DNA of 64,000 nucleotides. Origin: an uncultured Kiloniellaceae bacterium (GTDB taxonomy: Bacteria; Pseudomonadota; Alphaproteobacteria; Kiloniellales; Kiloniellaceae). The stretch spans positions 496,001 to 560,000 of the forward strand of contig CANLSF010000001.1 in NCBI GenBank assembly GCA_947493695.1, in the 5' to 3' direction. A model generated the notes under the pieces. The model was not told the origin of the DNA, did not search any database, and saw only the letters and a program-made list of their open reading frames with translations. Numbering within the stretch: the first letter of the stretch is position 1; the number at the start of each line of letters is the position of its first letter. Shown here piece by piece: positions 8,792 through 19,714 of the stretch. The translations under genes and the position numbers were made by a program.

Positions 8792-9729
8792 GTGAAACAG
8801 AAGAAAAACCCGGTGGCTGGTTTTCACGTCTCAAAGCCGGCCTCACCCGCTCGTCCTCCAAACTCAGTGACGGCATCACCGGCATCTTTACCAAGCGCAA
8901 GCTGGACGATGCAGCGCTGGAGGAGCTGGAAGACCTGCTGATCACTTCGGATCTCGGCGTATCCACGGCAGCCAAGTTAACCGCCAATCTGGCCAAGACG
9001 CGTTTCAACAAGGACGTCGACCCCATCGAAGTCCGCGAAGCGCTGGCGGACAATATTGCTGAAATCCTTGAACCGGTGGCTCATCCTCTGGCCGTCGACC
9101 CGGCGCGCAAACCCCATGTGGTCCTGGTGGTTGGCGTTAACGGCAGCGGTAAAACCACGACCATCGGCAAGCTTGCGACCGATCTGACTCGAAAGGGTCA
9201 CTCCGTTCTGCTGGCCGCAGGCGACACTTTCCGGGCTGCAGCCATAGACCAACTCAAGATCTGGGGCGAGCGCACCGGATGCGATGTGGTGGCAAAAGCC
9301 CCGGGTGCGGACTCCGCGGGGCTTGCGTTCGAGGCAATCGAGAAAGCACGCTCCACAAACAAGGACCTGGTCCTGATCGATACGGCGGGACGCCTGCACA
9401 ACAAGTCGGACCTGATGGCAGAGCTTGAGAAGATTCTGCGCGTCATCAAGAAGCTGGATCCCGAAGCCCCTCACGATGTGCTGCTCGTACTTGATGCCAC
9501 CACAGGCCAAAACGCGATTTCGCAGCTGGGCACTTTCAAGGAACTGGTCTCGGTGACCGGACTGATCGTCACCAAGCTCGACGGCACGGCGCGCGGCGGT
9601 GTGCTGCTGGCCCTGGCGGAAAAATTCAAGCTTCCGGTCCATGCCATCGGCGTCGGCGAGGGCGCGGAAGACATGCGGCCCTTTAAAGCCCGGGACTTTG
9701 CCCGTTCCCTGATGGGTTTAGAAGACTAA
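8788..9729 (+). CDS. ftsY: Signal recognition particle receptor FtsY
   Basis: FtsY is the membrane-associated GTPase receptor for SRP. The 313-residue product has a short N-terminal amphipathic stretch instead of the long acidic A domain of E. coli, then the N domain and the G domain: [15 protein letters not shown] around residue 116, [30 protein letters not shown] and the closing [15 protein letters not shown] start at 8788 overlaps the mtaB stop by four bases. A small CAGATT-AATCTG hairpin follows at 9733-9749 without a T-run. Confidence 0.97.
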   Translation: MSETEEKPGGWFSRLKAGLTRSSSKLSDGITGIFTKRKLDDAALEELEDLLITSDLGVSTAAKLTANLAKTRFNKDVDPIEVREALADNIAEILEPVAHPLAVDPARKPHVVLVVGVNGSGKTTTIGKLATDLTRKGHSVLLAAGDTFRAAAIDQLKIWGERTGCDVVAKAPGADSAGLAFEAIEKARSTNKDLVLIDTAGRLHNKSDLMAELEKILRVIKKLDPEAPHDVLLVLDATTGQNAISQLGTFKELVSVTGLIVTKLDGTARGGVLLALAEKFKLPVHAIGVGEGAEDMRPFKARDFARSLMGLED

Positions 9730-9893
9730 GCTCAGATTCTTTCAATCTGGAACAATCAAGCGCATCATCGGAGATTGAACGTCCACCTTTGACGAGTCGA
9801 CGGCCGCGTTCACGCGCCCAAAAAAGACAGATATCAAACCCGGCGCCGAAGCACGGGTCGGAAAAGCAGAACTAGTTGGAATAGCGCTTCTCT

Positions 9894-10730
9894 ATGGAAC
9901 TCCATGTCCTGATCCTTGTCCTGCTTTCGGCGACCCTGCACGCCGTCTGGAATGCGCTGGTGAAGGTCGAGGGCGACAAGCTGGTCATGCAGGCCCTGAT
10001 CATATTCGGCTCCAGCTTACCGGCAGCGATTGCCGTGCCCTTTCTGCCATTGCCCGATCCGCTGGCATGGCCTTTTCTGGCCGCATCCGTCGCTATTCAT
10101 GCCGTCTACTATTGCACCCTGACCTATGCCTATGAGCATGGAGATCTCGGTCAGGTGTATCCCATTGCACGTGGATCTTCGCCTGCGATTGTCGCTATCG
10201 TCGCCTGGATCGCTATTGGAGAGAGCCTCACTCTTTGGGAGGGCGCAGGCATTGCACTTCTGTCGCTTGGCATTATCAGCCTTGCGCGTCCGCACGCCAG
10301 TAACAGCAAGCAAGCGACCTGGTGGGCACTTGCGACGGGTGTAACGATTGCCACCTACACCATCGCGGACGGTCTGGGAGGCCGGGCAAGCGGCAACGTA
10401 TGGTCCTATATCGCGTGGCTCTTCGTGTTCGAAGCCCAGATCGTAGTCTGGTTTACAATCCATCGGCGCCGTGGGCGTATCCGGGCCGCGCTTGCGCCGG
10501 TCTGGAAGAAAGGTCTGATCGGAGGTCTCGGCGCAGGAATCTCCTATGCCATAGCAGTCTGGGCCATGACACTTGCCCCCCTTGCTCAGGTCGTCGCGTT
10601 ACGTGAAACCAGTGTCATCGCCGCAGCTGTTATCGGAACGCTCTTCTTGGGGGAATCTTTTGGCAGACGCCGCATCTCCGCCGCTGTTTTGGTCGCCTGC
10701 GGGGCTGCGTTGTTGCGTGTGTCGAACTGA
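9894..10730 (+). CDS. EamA/DMT-family transporter
   Basis: The 278-residue product consists of about ten predicted transmembrane helices arranged as two EamA repeats, beginning LILVLLSATLHAVWNALVKV and with the second repeat starting at WWALATGVTIATYTIADGL. YPIARGSSPAIVAIVAWIAIGESL and the closing LRETSVIAAAVIGTLFLGESFGRRR are typical of the superfamily. Members export metabolites or amino acids; the substrate cannot be inferred. It is separated from ftsY by 164 bases and is probably its own unit. Confidence 0.9.
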   Translation: MELHVLILVLLSATLHAVWNALVKVEGDKLVMQALIIFGSSLPAAIAVPFLPLPDPLAWPFLAASVAIHAVYYCTLTYAYEHGDLGQVYPIARGSSPAIVAIVAWIAIGESLTLWEGAGIALLSLGIISLARPHASNSKQATWWALATGVTIATYTIADGLGGRASGNVWSYIAWLFVFEAQIVVWFTIHRRRGRIRAALAPVWKKGLIGGLGAGISYAIAVWAMTLAPLAQVVALRETSVIAAAVIGTLFLGESFGRRRISAAVLVACGAALLRVSN

Positions 10731-10745
10731 ATACGTAAACCGCAA

Positions 10746-11291
10746 TCACATATCGCCGGTCTGTCCCATCGGATTGCTGCGTGGCGCAAATCCCGTCATA
10801 CCTCGCACGGCATCGAAGTCGTTCAAGGCCCAGTGCACCGAAGGAAACGCAATGTCTTTCCAGGGAATATCCGCCCAGTCGAAGAGATCCAGTTCCTGGG
10901 TCTCCGGTCCCGCTGAGACATCCGGTGATACCAGCCTGGCCCGATAGATAAGCTGTATCTGGCTGATTCGCGGGATCGAATAGACCGCCAGTAACTGATC
11001 TATATCCAACCTCGCGCGCGCCTCTTCCCAGGCCTCCCGGCAAGCCCCGTCGACAGCGGACTCCTGAATCTCGAGATATCCCGCGGGCAGAGTCCAGTAC
11101 CCAATCCTGGGCGCTATGGCCCGGCGGCAAAGCAGCACTTTATCGCCCCAGGTTGCGACCGCTCCCACGACAATTTTCGGATTTTCATAGTCGACAAAGC
11201 CACAGTCCTGGCAAACCCGCCGCAGGCGGTCATCGCCTTCGGGGACACGCTGTTCGAAGCTCTGAGCTTTGGGTTCGTCGGTTTCTGCCAT
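10746..11291 (-). CDS. Nudix hydrolase with N-terminal zinc-ribbon-like segment
   Basis: Nudix enzymes cleave nucleoside-diphosphate-linked compounds. The 181-residue product has a CxxC pair in RRVCQDCGFVDYENPKIVVG, then the core fold with a full Nudix box, GYLEIQESAVDGACREAWEEA, preceded by YWTLPAG. This arrangement resembles ADP-ribose pyrophosphatase/NudC-like Nudix proteins with a half zinc ribbon; the substrate is unknown. I start it at ATG 11291 (MAETDEPKAQ), since the 18 residues encoded further upstream look unlike a family N-terminus. It converges with the DMT transporter, leaving only 15 bases between stops. Confidence 0.9.
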   Translation of the reverse strand: MAETDEPKAQSFEQRVPEGDDRLRRVCQDCGFVDYENPKIVVGAVATWGDKVLLCRRAIAPRIGYWTLPAGYLEIQESAVDGACREAWEEARARLDIDQLLAVYSIPRISQIQLIYRARLVSPDVSAGPETQELDLFDWADIPWKDIAFPSVHWALNDFDAVRGMTGFAPRSNPMGQTGDM

Positions 11292-11426
11292 TGACACAAT
11301 GTGGCGCAGACGGCACAGGTCGGCAAGCCTCAGTGCTTGCAACACCTGACGGATTACGAGGGAATCCTGCGGTCGAGTGCGTCTTCGCCGGAAGTTACGG
11401 CGGCTTCTCGTGGAAAAAGGGCTGGA

Positions 11427-11720
11427 TCAGATACGTATGTTCAGGAAACGGCCTCGCGCCACGGCACGTCCACTTTTGATGGCTTCGCGTACCGCCGCCA
11501 TGAGGTCTTTCGTAGACAAGCCCGTCAGTGTGGTCGTCCGCTCGGCCGTCGCCGCATCCTTGGCCTGCGTGGAGGCGGCTCTTGCCTGCGGCTCAGCGTG
11601 GGAGTCGGGCGCACGAGCGGATCTTACCCCCTCCAGCTCCCGCACGACAGGCTCAGCAAACTCGCGGAGTTTTCCAGCAAGGCTCGGGAGGACGCGCTTA
11701 GGGTCGTTCGAAATCTTCAT
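11427..11720 (-). CDS. Small conserved-looking hypothetical protein downstream of a CtrA box
   Basis: This 97-residue protein is not recognised. It has a Pro/Ala/Arg-rich, likely disordered middle (residues 30-65) and a C-terminal predicted helix, LSTKDLMAAVREAIKSGRAVARG, ending in a basic/hydrophobic tail. It is supported as a real gene by an ATG at 11720 with an AGGG Shine-Dalgarno about ten bases away and by a perfect TTAA-N7-TTAA CtrA-binding consensus 25-40 bases upstream of its start. CtrA in alphaproteobacteria controls cell-cycle and motility genes, so a role there is an inference only. Overlapping plus-strand frames have no such signals. Confidence 0.6.
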   Translation of the reverse strand: MKISNDPKRVLPSLAGKLREFAEPVVRELEGVRSARAPDSHAEPQARAASTQAKDAATAERTTTLTGLSTKDLMAAVREAIKSGRAVARGRFLNIRI

Positions 11721-11744
11721 ACACTCACTTATCGCCCTCAGCGG

Positions 11745-11760
11745 TTAAGGATTGATTAAC
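11745..11760 (-). promoter_or_regulatory. CtrA-binding box TTAA-N7-TTAAC
   Basis: TTAAGGATTGATTAAC matches the full CtrA consensus (TTAA, seven bases, TTAA, followed by C). It is centred about 32 bases upstream of the start codon at 11720, a typical -35-region position for an activated promoter of the minus-strand small gene. Confidence 0.7.
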
Positions 11761-12255
11761 TTTTCTCCGCAGATGAGGAGAAGGAGCGCACAAATAAAGC
11801 GGTAGCCCGGACATGCACCGGCACCTCTTCTCAGTGCGTGAGCGAACCGCAAGAAAAAACACCTATAGGTAAGCATTCAAGTAAATTATCTCGGGTCGTC
11901 GGAAATTCGTTTTTGGTCGTATAAAAATTAAGCAAAAATTAGCCCATCTCACATAATATTTTAATATCTTAAACTATAGTGCAGTCGGTTCGTGCCTTCA
12001 CAGAAGGCCCCAAACCCCTGCACCAACTCGATTGAACTGGATTTGAGCGGATGCTTTGCATGAAGGGTTTTCTTTGATGCGCTTCTACTCACTTAAAAGA
12101 GTCCTTAAGAGGCAAGATATAAAGCTCTCTGGTTTATCTTTACTATCTTCGCGTCATAATTTATTACAGAATAGAAGGATGTCGCCGGACGTATATTATT
12201 GTATCTCGGGAAGTCGTGCGACTTCACAAGGTAAGTGGATGGGGAACACTTTCCG
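11761..12255. other. AT-rich divergent intergenic region
   Basis: About 500 bases, clearly more AT-rich than the flanking genes, separate the small CtrA-box gene from the DUF2336 gene. Besides the CtrA box at its left edge I see only weak TTAA-containing pairs (for example TTAA-N8-TTAA near 12092) and no coding frame that I trust. Confidence 0.5.
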
Positions 12256-13413
12256 ATGAACAGCCAGGATCGGAATCTGCAATTTCTGCTAGAGCTTGCT
12301 CTCGACAAGTCGGTCGAGGGTCGTGAGTCTCTCGCACAACGGATCGGCGAGCTCTTCACTGCCAAGGAAGAGTGTCTGACCGAGCAGGAAACCGCCATCC
12401 TCGCGGACATTCTTGGAAAACTGGTCAGCGATATCGAGATGTCGGTCCGTCAATCTCTCGCTGAACGCCTCGCGGACTCACCACTCGCCCCGCACGATCT
12501 GGTAGTAACACTGGCCAATGATCAGATTGAGGTCGCCCGGCCCATTCTCATCAAGAGCGAAGTTCTGCGCGACCGCGAACTGATTACGATTATCCGTCAC
12601 AGGGGCCATCAGCATCAGTTGGCCATCGCCATGCGGACCTCAATTGATGAAATCGTCTCGGATGCTCTTGTCGAAACCGGTGAGACCGATGTGATCAAGC
12701 TTCTGCTAGAGAATCATAACGCCAAGATTTCAGAAGCGACCCTCTCCTATATCACCGATCAGTCACAGCGGGTGGACTCGTTCCACGAGCCGCTGGTGAA
12801 CCGTAATGACCTGACCACCCCGCTGGCGGAGCGGATGTACTGGTGGGTTTCGGCCGCACTGCGCGAACAGATCCTCAAGAGCTTCGACATTCAGCCAAGC
12901 CTGCTCGACGACAGCCTTGAACAGACTGTTCTCTCCATGATGGATGAGGACAAGAAAACTGAGGATAAAGATACCTCTGCTGTCACTCTGGCGAAGCAAC
13001 TGGTGGAAAACCGTGAGGTCACACCGGAGTTTCTGATTTCTGTGCTGCGCCGCGGTGAAGTTCCGCTGTTTGAGGCTCTCTTCGGTGAAGTCTCCGGCTT
13101 TAAACCGCCTGGGCTGCAGCAAGTGCTCTACAATCAGGGTGGCGAGGGGCTTGCTATTCTCTGCAGATCCCTCGGTTATCCAAAACAGGCCTTTGCCACG
13201 ATCTTCCTGCTCAGCCGCCGTGGTCGCCCGGGATCTGAAACCACCGATCCCCGGGAACTGTCACGGGCGGTGCAGATATTTGATAAGGTTTCGCGGGAGA
13301 ACGCGAGTCTGGTGGCGAACACCTGGCGGCGGAACCCGGATTATCGCGCGGCGATCGAACAGATCAGCAGCGCTTCGAGCTCTTCCAATCAACAACAAGG
13401 AAGCATCCAGTGA
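12256..13413 (+). CDS. DUF2336 domain-containing protein
   Basis: The 385-residue soluble, almost wholly alpha-helical protein resembles DUF2336 proteins, an alphaproteobacterial family of HEAT-like helical repeats (VRQSLAERLADSPLAPHDLVVTLA and VARPILIKSEVLRDRELITIIR are the recognisable repeat units). Molecular function is not established. ATG 12256 is preceded by GGGGAA at about ten bases; an in-frame GTG at 12235 is an alternative. The stop overlaps the histidine kinase start by four bases (GTGA), so the two are translationally coupled and probably work together. The C-terminus is Ser/Gln-rich. Confidence 0.85.
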   Translation: MNSQDRNLQFLLELALDKSVEGRESLAQRIGELFTAKEECLTEQETAILADILGKLVSDIEMSVRQSLAERLADSPLAPHDLVVTLANDQIEVARPILIKSEVLRDRELITIIRHRGHQHQLAIAMRTSIDEIVSDALVETGETDVIKLLLENHNAKISEATLSYITDQSQRVDSFHEPLVNRNDLTTPLAERMYWWVSAALREQILKSFDIQPSLLDDSLEQTVLSMMDEDKKTEDKDTSAVTLAKQLVENREVTPEFLISVLRRGEVPLFEALFGEVSGFKPPGLQQVLYNQGGEGLAILCRSLGYPKQAFATIFLLSRRGRPGSETTDPRELSRAVQIFDKVSRENASLVANTWRRNPDYRAAIEQISSASSSSNQQQGSIQ

Positions 13414-14990
13414 ACCTGCCACTGAAGAAGCTTCTCGAATCTCACACATCGGGGCATGACGATATGTCTGACCCTCACGATAAATCCGGACCTCACGAAG
13501 GACTTGGCGACGTCGATCAGGACATTGCCATTCTGCAGCGCGAATTAATGGGAACTGGCGATCCGGTCGCGCTCTATGACCGTCATGGACAGGTTATCTA
13601 CACAAATCAGGCATTCGACCGGATTGCTGAGGCCTTTAACGCCAACGCGCCCTTGAACAGTTTCGGCAGCGATAAGTCGCAGAGTCAAAACGACGAGCTG
13701 AACGCGCTGAAGTCCCTCGCCGGCAGCGTGATCAACGAATACGCCGTTCGCATCAATGGCCGGGTCGAGTATTATCGCGCGAAGCACCGGGCCCTCAACA
13801 ATTCCAGTGGCGATTTCATCGGCAGTGCCTTGCTGCTCACCTCCCTAAGCGAGGTAAAGGCTCTAAATGCCGCCTTATCGCTCGCCAACGAACGCCTGGA
13901 TGATACGACCCGGCTGGTCTCTGACTGGATCTGGGAAACCGACCGCAACCTACAGCTTGCCTACATTTCACCGCAGGTCCAAAAGACTTTGGGGTTCCAT
14001 CCCAGCGAACTTGTTGGACAAGCTCTCAGCGCGCTCCCCATGACCCCCAGTGAAGAGCTTGAGGTCAGAACCGGCCCCGACAATCGCCGACCCTTCCGGG
14101 ACGTGAATGTCCAGATCAGGGACCGCGCGGGGAACAGCCATAATTTCCTGCTCAACGGTTTGCCGGTTTACGATCATCAGACCGGGAACTTCGCGGGATT
14201 CCGCGGCAGCGCCAGCGACATCACCGAGACGCGGGTCAGACAGCTTGCCTTGTTCGAAGCCAAGGAAGCCGCCGAGCTGGCCAACCGGGTGAAATCTGAA
14301 TTCCTGGCTAACATGAGCCATGAACTCCGCACCCCTCTCAATGCCATTATCGGTTTCTCCGAGATGATGTCTTCGGAACTGCTTGGCCCACTTGGAAACG
14401 AGCAATATCAGGGCTACTCGCACGATATTCTGGTAAGTGCGCAGCACCTGCTCGGGGTGATCAACGACATCCTCGACGTCGCCAAGATCGAGGCTGGCAA
14501 GCTTCACCTGACCGAGGAGGACGTCAATCCGCACGAGGTGCTGGGCACGGTCAAACGCCTGATGTCGGAGCGCGCCGAACGGGTGGGTATCCATCTCAAT
14601 GTCGAGGCCGACCCCGATCTCCCCCACGTCTGGGCCGACGCACGCAAGCTCAAACAGATCCTCATCAACCTGATGGCCAATTCGGTGAAGTTCACACCGG
14701 GTGGCGGGCGTATCGATATTCGGGCCTATGTCGAACAGAGCGGTGATTTTGTCTTTGCCGTGACGGACACGGGCATCGGCATTGCCAAGGAAGACATCGA
14801 TAAGGCCCTTGCCCCCTTCACACAGATCGACAGCCAGTTGAGCCGTCAGTTCGAAGGCACCGGGCTGGGTCTTCCCCTTGCCAAGGGCTTTACCGAACTG
14901 CATGACGGCGACCTGAAACTGGTCAGCGAACCCAACAAGGGCACCCAGGTCACGGTGCATCTTCCGGCCAAGCGCGTCATCCCGAACTAA
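13410..14990 (+). CDS. PAS-domain sensor histidine kinase, PleC/DivJ-like
   Basis: The 526-residue product has no clear transmembrane segment. It contains two PAS-like regions (about residues 45-135, DPVALYDRHGQVIYTNQAF; and 165-275, ISDWIWETDRNLQLAYISPQ), then a HisKA domain with the phosphoacceptor His304 in ANMSHELRTPLNAIIGFSEMM, and a HATPase_c domain with N box NLMANSVKF, G1 DTGIGIA and G2 GTGLGLPLAKGF. The EFLANMSHELRTPLNAIIGFSE signature is that of alphaproteobacterial cell-cycle kinases. No receiver domain or cognate regulator is adjacent. It starts with GTG overlapping the DUF2336 stop, and a CtrA box lies upstream of the divergent gene. Confidence 0.92.
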   Translation: MNLPLKKLLESHTSGHDDMSDPHDKSGPHEGLGDVDQDIAILQRELMGTGDPVALYDRHGQVIYTNQAFDRIAEAFNANAPLNSFGSDKSQSQNDELNALKSLAGSVINEYAVRINGRVEYYRAKHRALNNSSGDFIGSALLLTSLSEVKALNAALSLANERLDDTTRLVSDWIWETDRNLQLAYISPQVQKTLGFHPSELVGQALSALPMTPSEELEVRTGPDNRRPFRDVNVQIRDRAGNSHNFLLNGLPVYDHQTGNFAGFRGSASDITETRVRQLALFEAKEAAELANRVKSEFLANMSHELRTPLNAIIGFSEMMSSELLGPLGNEQYQGYSHDILVSAQHLLGVINDILDVAKIEAGKLHLTEEDVNPHEVLGTVKRLMSERAERVGIHLNVEADPDLPHVWADARKLKQILINLMANSVKFTPGGGRIDIRAYVEQSGDFVFAVTDTGIGIAKEDIDKALAPFTQIDSQLSRQFEGTGLGLPLAKGFTELHDGDLKLVSEPNKGTQVTVHLPAKRVIPN

Positions 14991-15238
14991 AGCTCCGGCA
15001 GTCTCACCGCACACAAGCGCATCCGCTCTGTCATCCAATGACTGTTAATTTCGACCGGACCCAACCGCCAAGTCCACTCTCATGCAACGAGAGCATGGGT
15101 GCCCCTCCTTACTAGCGCTTGGCAGCCTCTACGTCCGTCAGTGTAAAATCAGCTTCTTTCCTGCAAGCCGGTTTCTCGCCCAAGCGGCAACCGAGTTCCC
15201 GCCTGCCTCGCTCCACTGATTTCGTCACAGAAACGCCT

Positions 15239-15973
15239 ATGGCCGAAGAACTGACAGCGCGCGACTTTGGCACCGCTCCGGCTGCCCTGCGAGGTGGTGC
15301 GCGGGAATCCATCGGCGTACCGATGCTGGTGCTCTGCGGCAGTTACCTGGGGTTCGGTGCACTGGTGCGGGAATCAGGGCTTGCCGTCTGGCACGGCCTC
15401 TTTTCCACCCTGACCTCCTGGGCGCTGCCGGGCCAGGTCGCGTTGATCGAGCTCTATTCAGTTGGCGCGCCGCTGCTTGTGATCGCAAGCGCCGTCGCCC
15501 TGACCAATGCCCGTCTGCTGCCCATGGCCATGACGCTCATGCCGACGATCCGCGGTGCCAACGCCCCGCGCTGGGCCTATTACGCCGCAGCACATGTGAT
15601 CGCCGTGACCGGCTGGGCAGCAGCAATGCGCATCTGCCCGACCCTTCCATCCGAACAACGGCTTGCATACTTCGCCGGATTTTCGGGCACTCTCTGGGTT
15701 TCGACAATGGGCGCCACGGCAATCGGCTTCGCACTGGCCGATACCGTCCCGGCCTATGTCACGCTGGGACTGGTTTTCCTCAACCCTATCTACTTCATGC
15801 TGGTCTTCGCTTCGGATCTGCGGCAGCGCAGCCGGATGCTGGCCCTCGTCCTGGGCTCGGTGATCGGCCCGCCCCTCTATCTCTGGTCACCCGACTGGAG
15901 TCTGGTGATTGCAGGTCTCGCCGCCGGGACGCTGGCCTATGCCCTCACAGCGCGACGCGAGGTCAAGTCATGA
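15239..15973 (+). CDS. azlC: AzlC-family amino acid exporter large subunit
   Basis: AzlC and AzlD form a two-component exporter of branched-chain amino acids or analogues. The 244-residue product has about five to six hydrophobic helices, with family segments GVPMLVLCGSYLGFGALVR, WALPGQVALIELY and TNARLLPMAMTLMP. ATG 15239 (MAEELTARDF) is chosen because the 40 residues encoded upstream are unlike the family. The stop overlaps the azlD start (ATGA). Confidence 0.93.
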   Translation: MAEELTARDFGTAPAALRGGARESIGVPMLVLCGSYLGFGALVRESGLAVWHGLFSTLTSWALPGQVALIELYSVGAPLLVIASAVALTNARLLPMAMTLMPTIRGANAPRWAYYAAAHVIAVTGWAAAMRICPTLPSEQRLAYFAGFSGTLWVSTMGATAIGFALADTVPAYVTLGLVFLNPIYFMLVFASDLRQRSRMLALVLGSVIGPPLYLWSPDWSLVIAGLAAGTLAYALTARREVKS

Positions 15974-16308
15974 GTGATTACTGGTGGCCCTTTGTCGTCA
16001 TCCTGACAGGTGCCGCGGCCACGTACGTATGGCGTGCGCTGGGTATCGCCCTCTCCGGGCGGGTCAGCACGGATAGCCGGGTCTTCGAATGGATCGCCTG
16101 TGTCGCCTACGCCCTGCTGGCGGCCCTGATCGCCCGCATGATCGTCTTTCCGATTGGACCTCTGGCCGAGACATATCTCGCGGACCGGCTTGGTGCCGCC
16201 GTCGGCGCACTGGCGATTTTTTTCCTCACCCGCAACAACCTGCTCGCAGGTGTCTCCGTCGGTACCGCCGCTCTGGTCGCATTGACCTGGAGCCGCACCA
16301 TCTTTTAG
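15970..16308 (+). CDS. azlD: AzlD-family small subunit of branched-chain amino acid exporter
   Basis: The 112-residue protein has three to four hydrophobic helices and the AzlD pattern TYVWRALGIALSGRV followed by FEWIACVAYALLAALIARM. It overlaps azlC by four bases and ends only six bases from the convergent pgk stop, so any transcription terminator must lie inside a coding region. Confidence 0.92.
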   Translation: MSDYWWPFVVILTGAAATYVWRALGIALSGRVSTDSRVFEWIACVAYALLAALIARMIVFPIGPLAETYLADRLGAAVGALAIFFLTRNNLLAGVSVGTAALVALTWSRTIF

Positions 16309-16314
16309 AGCAGG

Positions 16315-17514
16315 TTACGCCGCGTCTTCCAGCGCCTTTACACCCGGGAGTGTCTTACCTTCGAGCCACTCCAGGAACGCCCCGCCTGCTGTCGAGATAT
16401 AGGAGAAATCCTGGTCCGCACCGGCGTGCGCCAGAGCGGCAACTGTATCGCCGCCACCGGCAACACTCAGCAGTCCGCCGGATTTGGTTAGAGCAGCGGC
16501 TGCCTGGGCGACACTGTTCGTTGCCGTATCGAAAGGCGGCATCTCGAAGCACCCGAGAGGACCGTTCCACACCAACGTTTTACAAGCCGCAAGCCGGCGC
16601 GCCAGATCGGCAGCGGTGTCGGGCCCGGCATCCAGAATCATTGTGTCTTCAGGAACTTCGCGCACCGGAACAATCTCGTGTGCAGCACCGGCCGCGAATT
16701 CTCTCGACACCACGACATCGGACGGCAGGATTACATCGCAGCCTTCGGTTTCCGCACGGTCAAGAATCTGACGCGCTGTTTCTGCCATCTCGACCTCGCA
16801 GAGCGATTTTCCGACCGCGATGCCCTGCGCATTGAGGAAGGTGTTGGCCATACCGCCGCCGATCACCAAGAGATCGACCCTCTCCACCAGATTGCCCAGC
16901 AGCTCCAGCTTACTGGAGATCTTGGCACCACCAACGACCGCGGCGACCGGACGCTGGGGATTCCCAAGTGCAGATTCCAGATGCACGAGTTCTTCCTGCA
17001 TCAAACGTCCCGCGCCCGCAGGCAGCGCCCGCGCAAGCCCCTCGACCGAGGCATGTGCCCGATGCGCCGCAGAGAAAGCATCACCGAGATAAACATCTCC
17101 AAGCTTCGCAAGCGCCGCCACAAAGTCCGGATCATTCGCCTCTTCGCCTGCATGGAAGCGCAGGTTTTCAAGGAGCGCGACTTCGCCTGCCTCGAGTTCG
17201 GATGCGAGCTTCTCCGCTTCCGGGCCGATACAGTCCCCTGCAAAGGCAACCTCTTTTCCCAACGCAGCGCTCAGCGGCGCGACGACGGGCTTCAGAGACA
17301 TCTCCGACACCACCTTGCCCTTGGGGCGCCCAAAGTGAGACAGCAACAGAACTTTGGCTCCAGCCGCGATCAGGTCCTTGATGGTGGGCAGTGCGCGGCG
17401 GATACGGGTGTCGTCCGTCACCTTCCCATCCTGCATGGGCACGTTGAAATCCACACGGACCAGTACTTTCTTACCGGCAATATCGAGATCATCCAGAGTC
17501 TTAAAACGGGCCAT
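16315..17514 (-). CDS. pgk: Phosphoglycerate kinase
   Basis: Pgk transfers phosphate between 1,3-bisphosphoglycerate and ADP in glycolysis/Calvin cycle. The 399-residue product is full length, with [24 protein letters not shown] at the N-terminus, [55 protein letters not shown] and the C-terminal [11 protein letters not shown] nucleotide-binding loop. The second glycine-rich region ends [18 protein letters not shown]. It lies downstream of mmsA on the same strand but behind a strong terminator, so it probably has its own promoter in 17515-17570. Confidence 0.97.
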   Translation of the reverse strand: MARFKTLDDLDIAGKKVLVRVDFNVPMQDGKVTDDTRIRRALPTIKDLIAAGAKVLLLSHFGRPKGKVVSEMSLKPVVAPLSAALGKEVAFAGDCIGPEAEKLASELEAGEVALLENLRFHAGEEANDPDFVAALAKLGDVYLGDAFSAAHRAHASVEGLARALPAGAGRLMQEELVHLESALGNPQRPVAAVVGGAKISSKLELLGNLVERVDLLVIGGGMANTFLNAQGIAVGKSLCEVEMAETARQILDRAETEGCDVILPSDVVVSREFAAGAAHEIVPVREVPEDTMILDAGPDTAADLARRLAACKTLVWNGPLGCFEMPPFDTATNSVAQAAAALTKSGGLLSVAGGGDTVAALAHAGADQDFSYISTAGGAFLEWLEGKTLPGVKALEDAA

Positions 17515-17574
17515 CGTCTCGCTTTCAAATTTGGGACGTCACCGAAAAGAACGCCCAGGAGAATGCAGAAAAAA

Positions 17575-17601
17575 ACAGGCCCCGTGATACACAGGACCTG
17601 T
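17575..17601 (-). terminator. Terminator after mmsA
   Basis: An 8-bp stem (ACAGGCCC with GGACCTGT, one G-T wobble) is followed by a run of T on the minus strand, 30 bases beyond the mmsA stop. T residues also follow on the plus strand, so it could act in both directions. Confidence 0.75.
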
Positions 17602-17629
17602 CCTTTTTCGCAAGTCTTTCCGAAAAATC

Positions 17630-19129
<1,500 letters not shown>

Positions 19130-19315
19130 AACCTTCTCCCTGAGTCCTATGGCCTTGAAATTCTAGGTTCTGGCTTCGCTTCAGCTCGTTTGCGGAAAGG
19201 TGTGCCGCACAAGAACGGGCTGGTTATTTGCCCAGAGACTACCCTAAAGTCCGATACGAGTCGAAAGAGACCAAAGCACAGTGCCTGTACAGAAAACGTT
19301 GTTTGCGAAGAAAAC

Positions 19316-19705
19316 ATGGAACCTGAAATCTACAGCGAAATCCGCCGCGTGCTGCTCGAATGCGCGCAGAAGGCAACTCCGGTAACCTACCGGGATCTGG
19401 TCGTCCATGCGCAGGTGCCGCCACCACACGGCATTCACAAGACAACCTTGGCACTGGAGGATCTGATCCGTGAAGACCACGTCGCGGGCAGGCCTCTGCT
19501 TGCCGCGCTCGCGGTCAGCCGTGGCAATCCCGGACTGCCGGGACACGGCTTCTTTCACCTGCTGTCAGAATTGGGCCGCTACACCGGTCCAGAGCGCGGA
19601 CCGGAAGCCGCGCAGGCTTTCGAACAAGAATTACGAGCCGCTATAGACTATTGGGGAACGGCGCGATCAGAGGATATAGAAAAGGATTCAGGCTCGGCGC
19701 GCTAA
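19316..19705 (+). CDS. Small conserved protein, winged-helix-like
   Basis: This 129-residue protein is divergent from mmsA. The pattern VTYRDLVVHAQVPPPHGIH, TLALEDLIREDHVAGRPLL and AALAVSRGNPGLPGHGFFHLL resembles a small winged-helix family seen in proteobacteria: a helix-turn-helix-like start, an acidic helix, and a beta segment with GLPGxGFF. No enzymatic motif is visible and I do not know a function. ATG 19316 is chosen because the long upstream open frame lies opposite mmsA and has no domain. The tail is charged and likely disordered. Confidence 0.7.
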   Translation: MEPEIYSEIRRVLLECAQKATPVTYRDLVVHAQVPPPHGIHKTTLALEDLIREDHVAGRPLLAALAVSRGNPGLPGHGFFHLLSELGRYTGPERGPEAAQAFEQELRAAIDYWGTARSEDIEKDSGSAR

Positions 19706-19714
19706 CGAGCCCGC

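Noticed and set aside
9733-9749. Hairpin CAGATT-CTTTC-AATCTG after ftsY
   Set aside because: Only six base pairs and no T-run follow.
11301-11759. Plus-strand frames overlapping the CtrA-box gene
   Set aside because: They lack ribosome-binding sites and lie opposite the Nudix gene start; the minus-strand gene has both signals.
12092-12107. TTAA-N8-TTAA near DUF2336
   Set aside because: Spacing is eight rather than seven, so it does not meet the CtrA consensus, though it might be a weak site.
12056-12259. 67-codon frame in the AT-rich region before DUF2336
   Set aside because: No Shine-Dalgarno, biased low-complexity composition and overlap with the start of a real gene.
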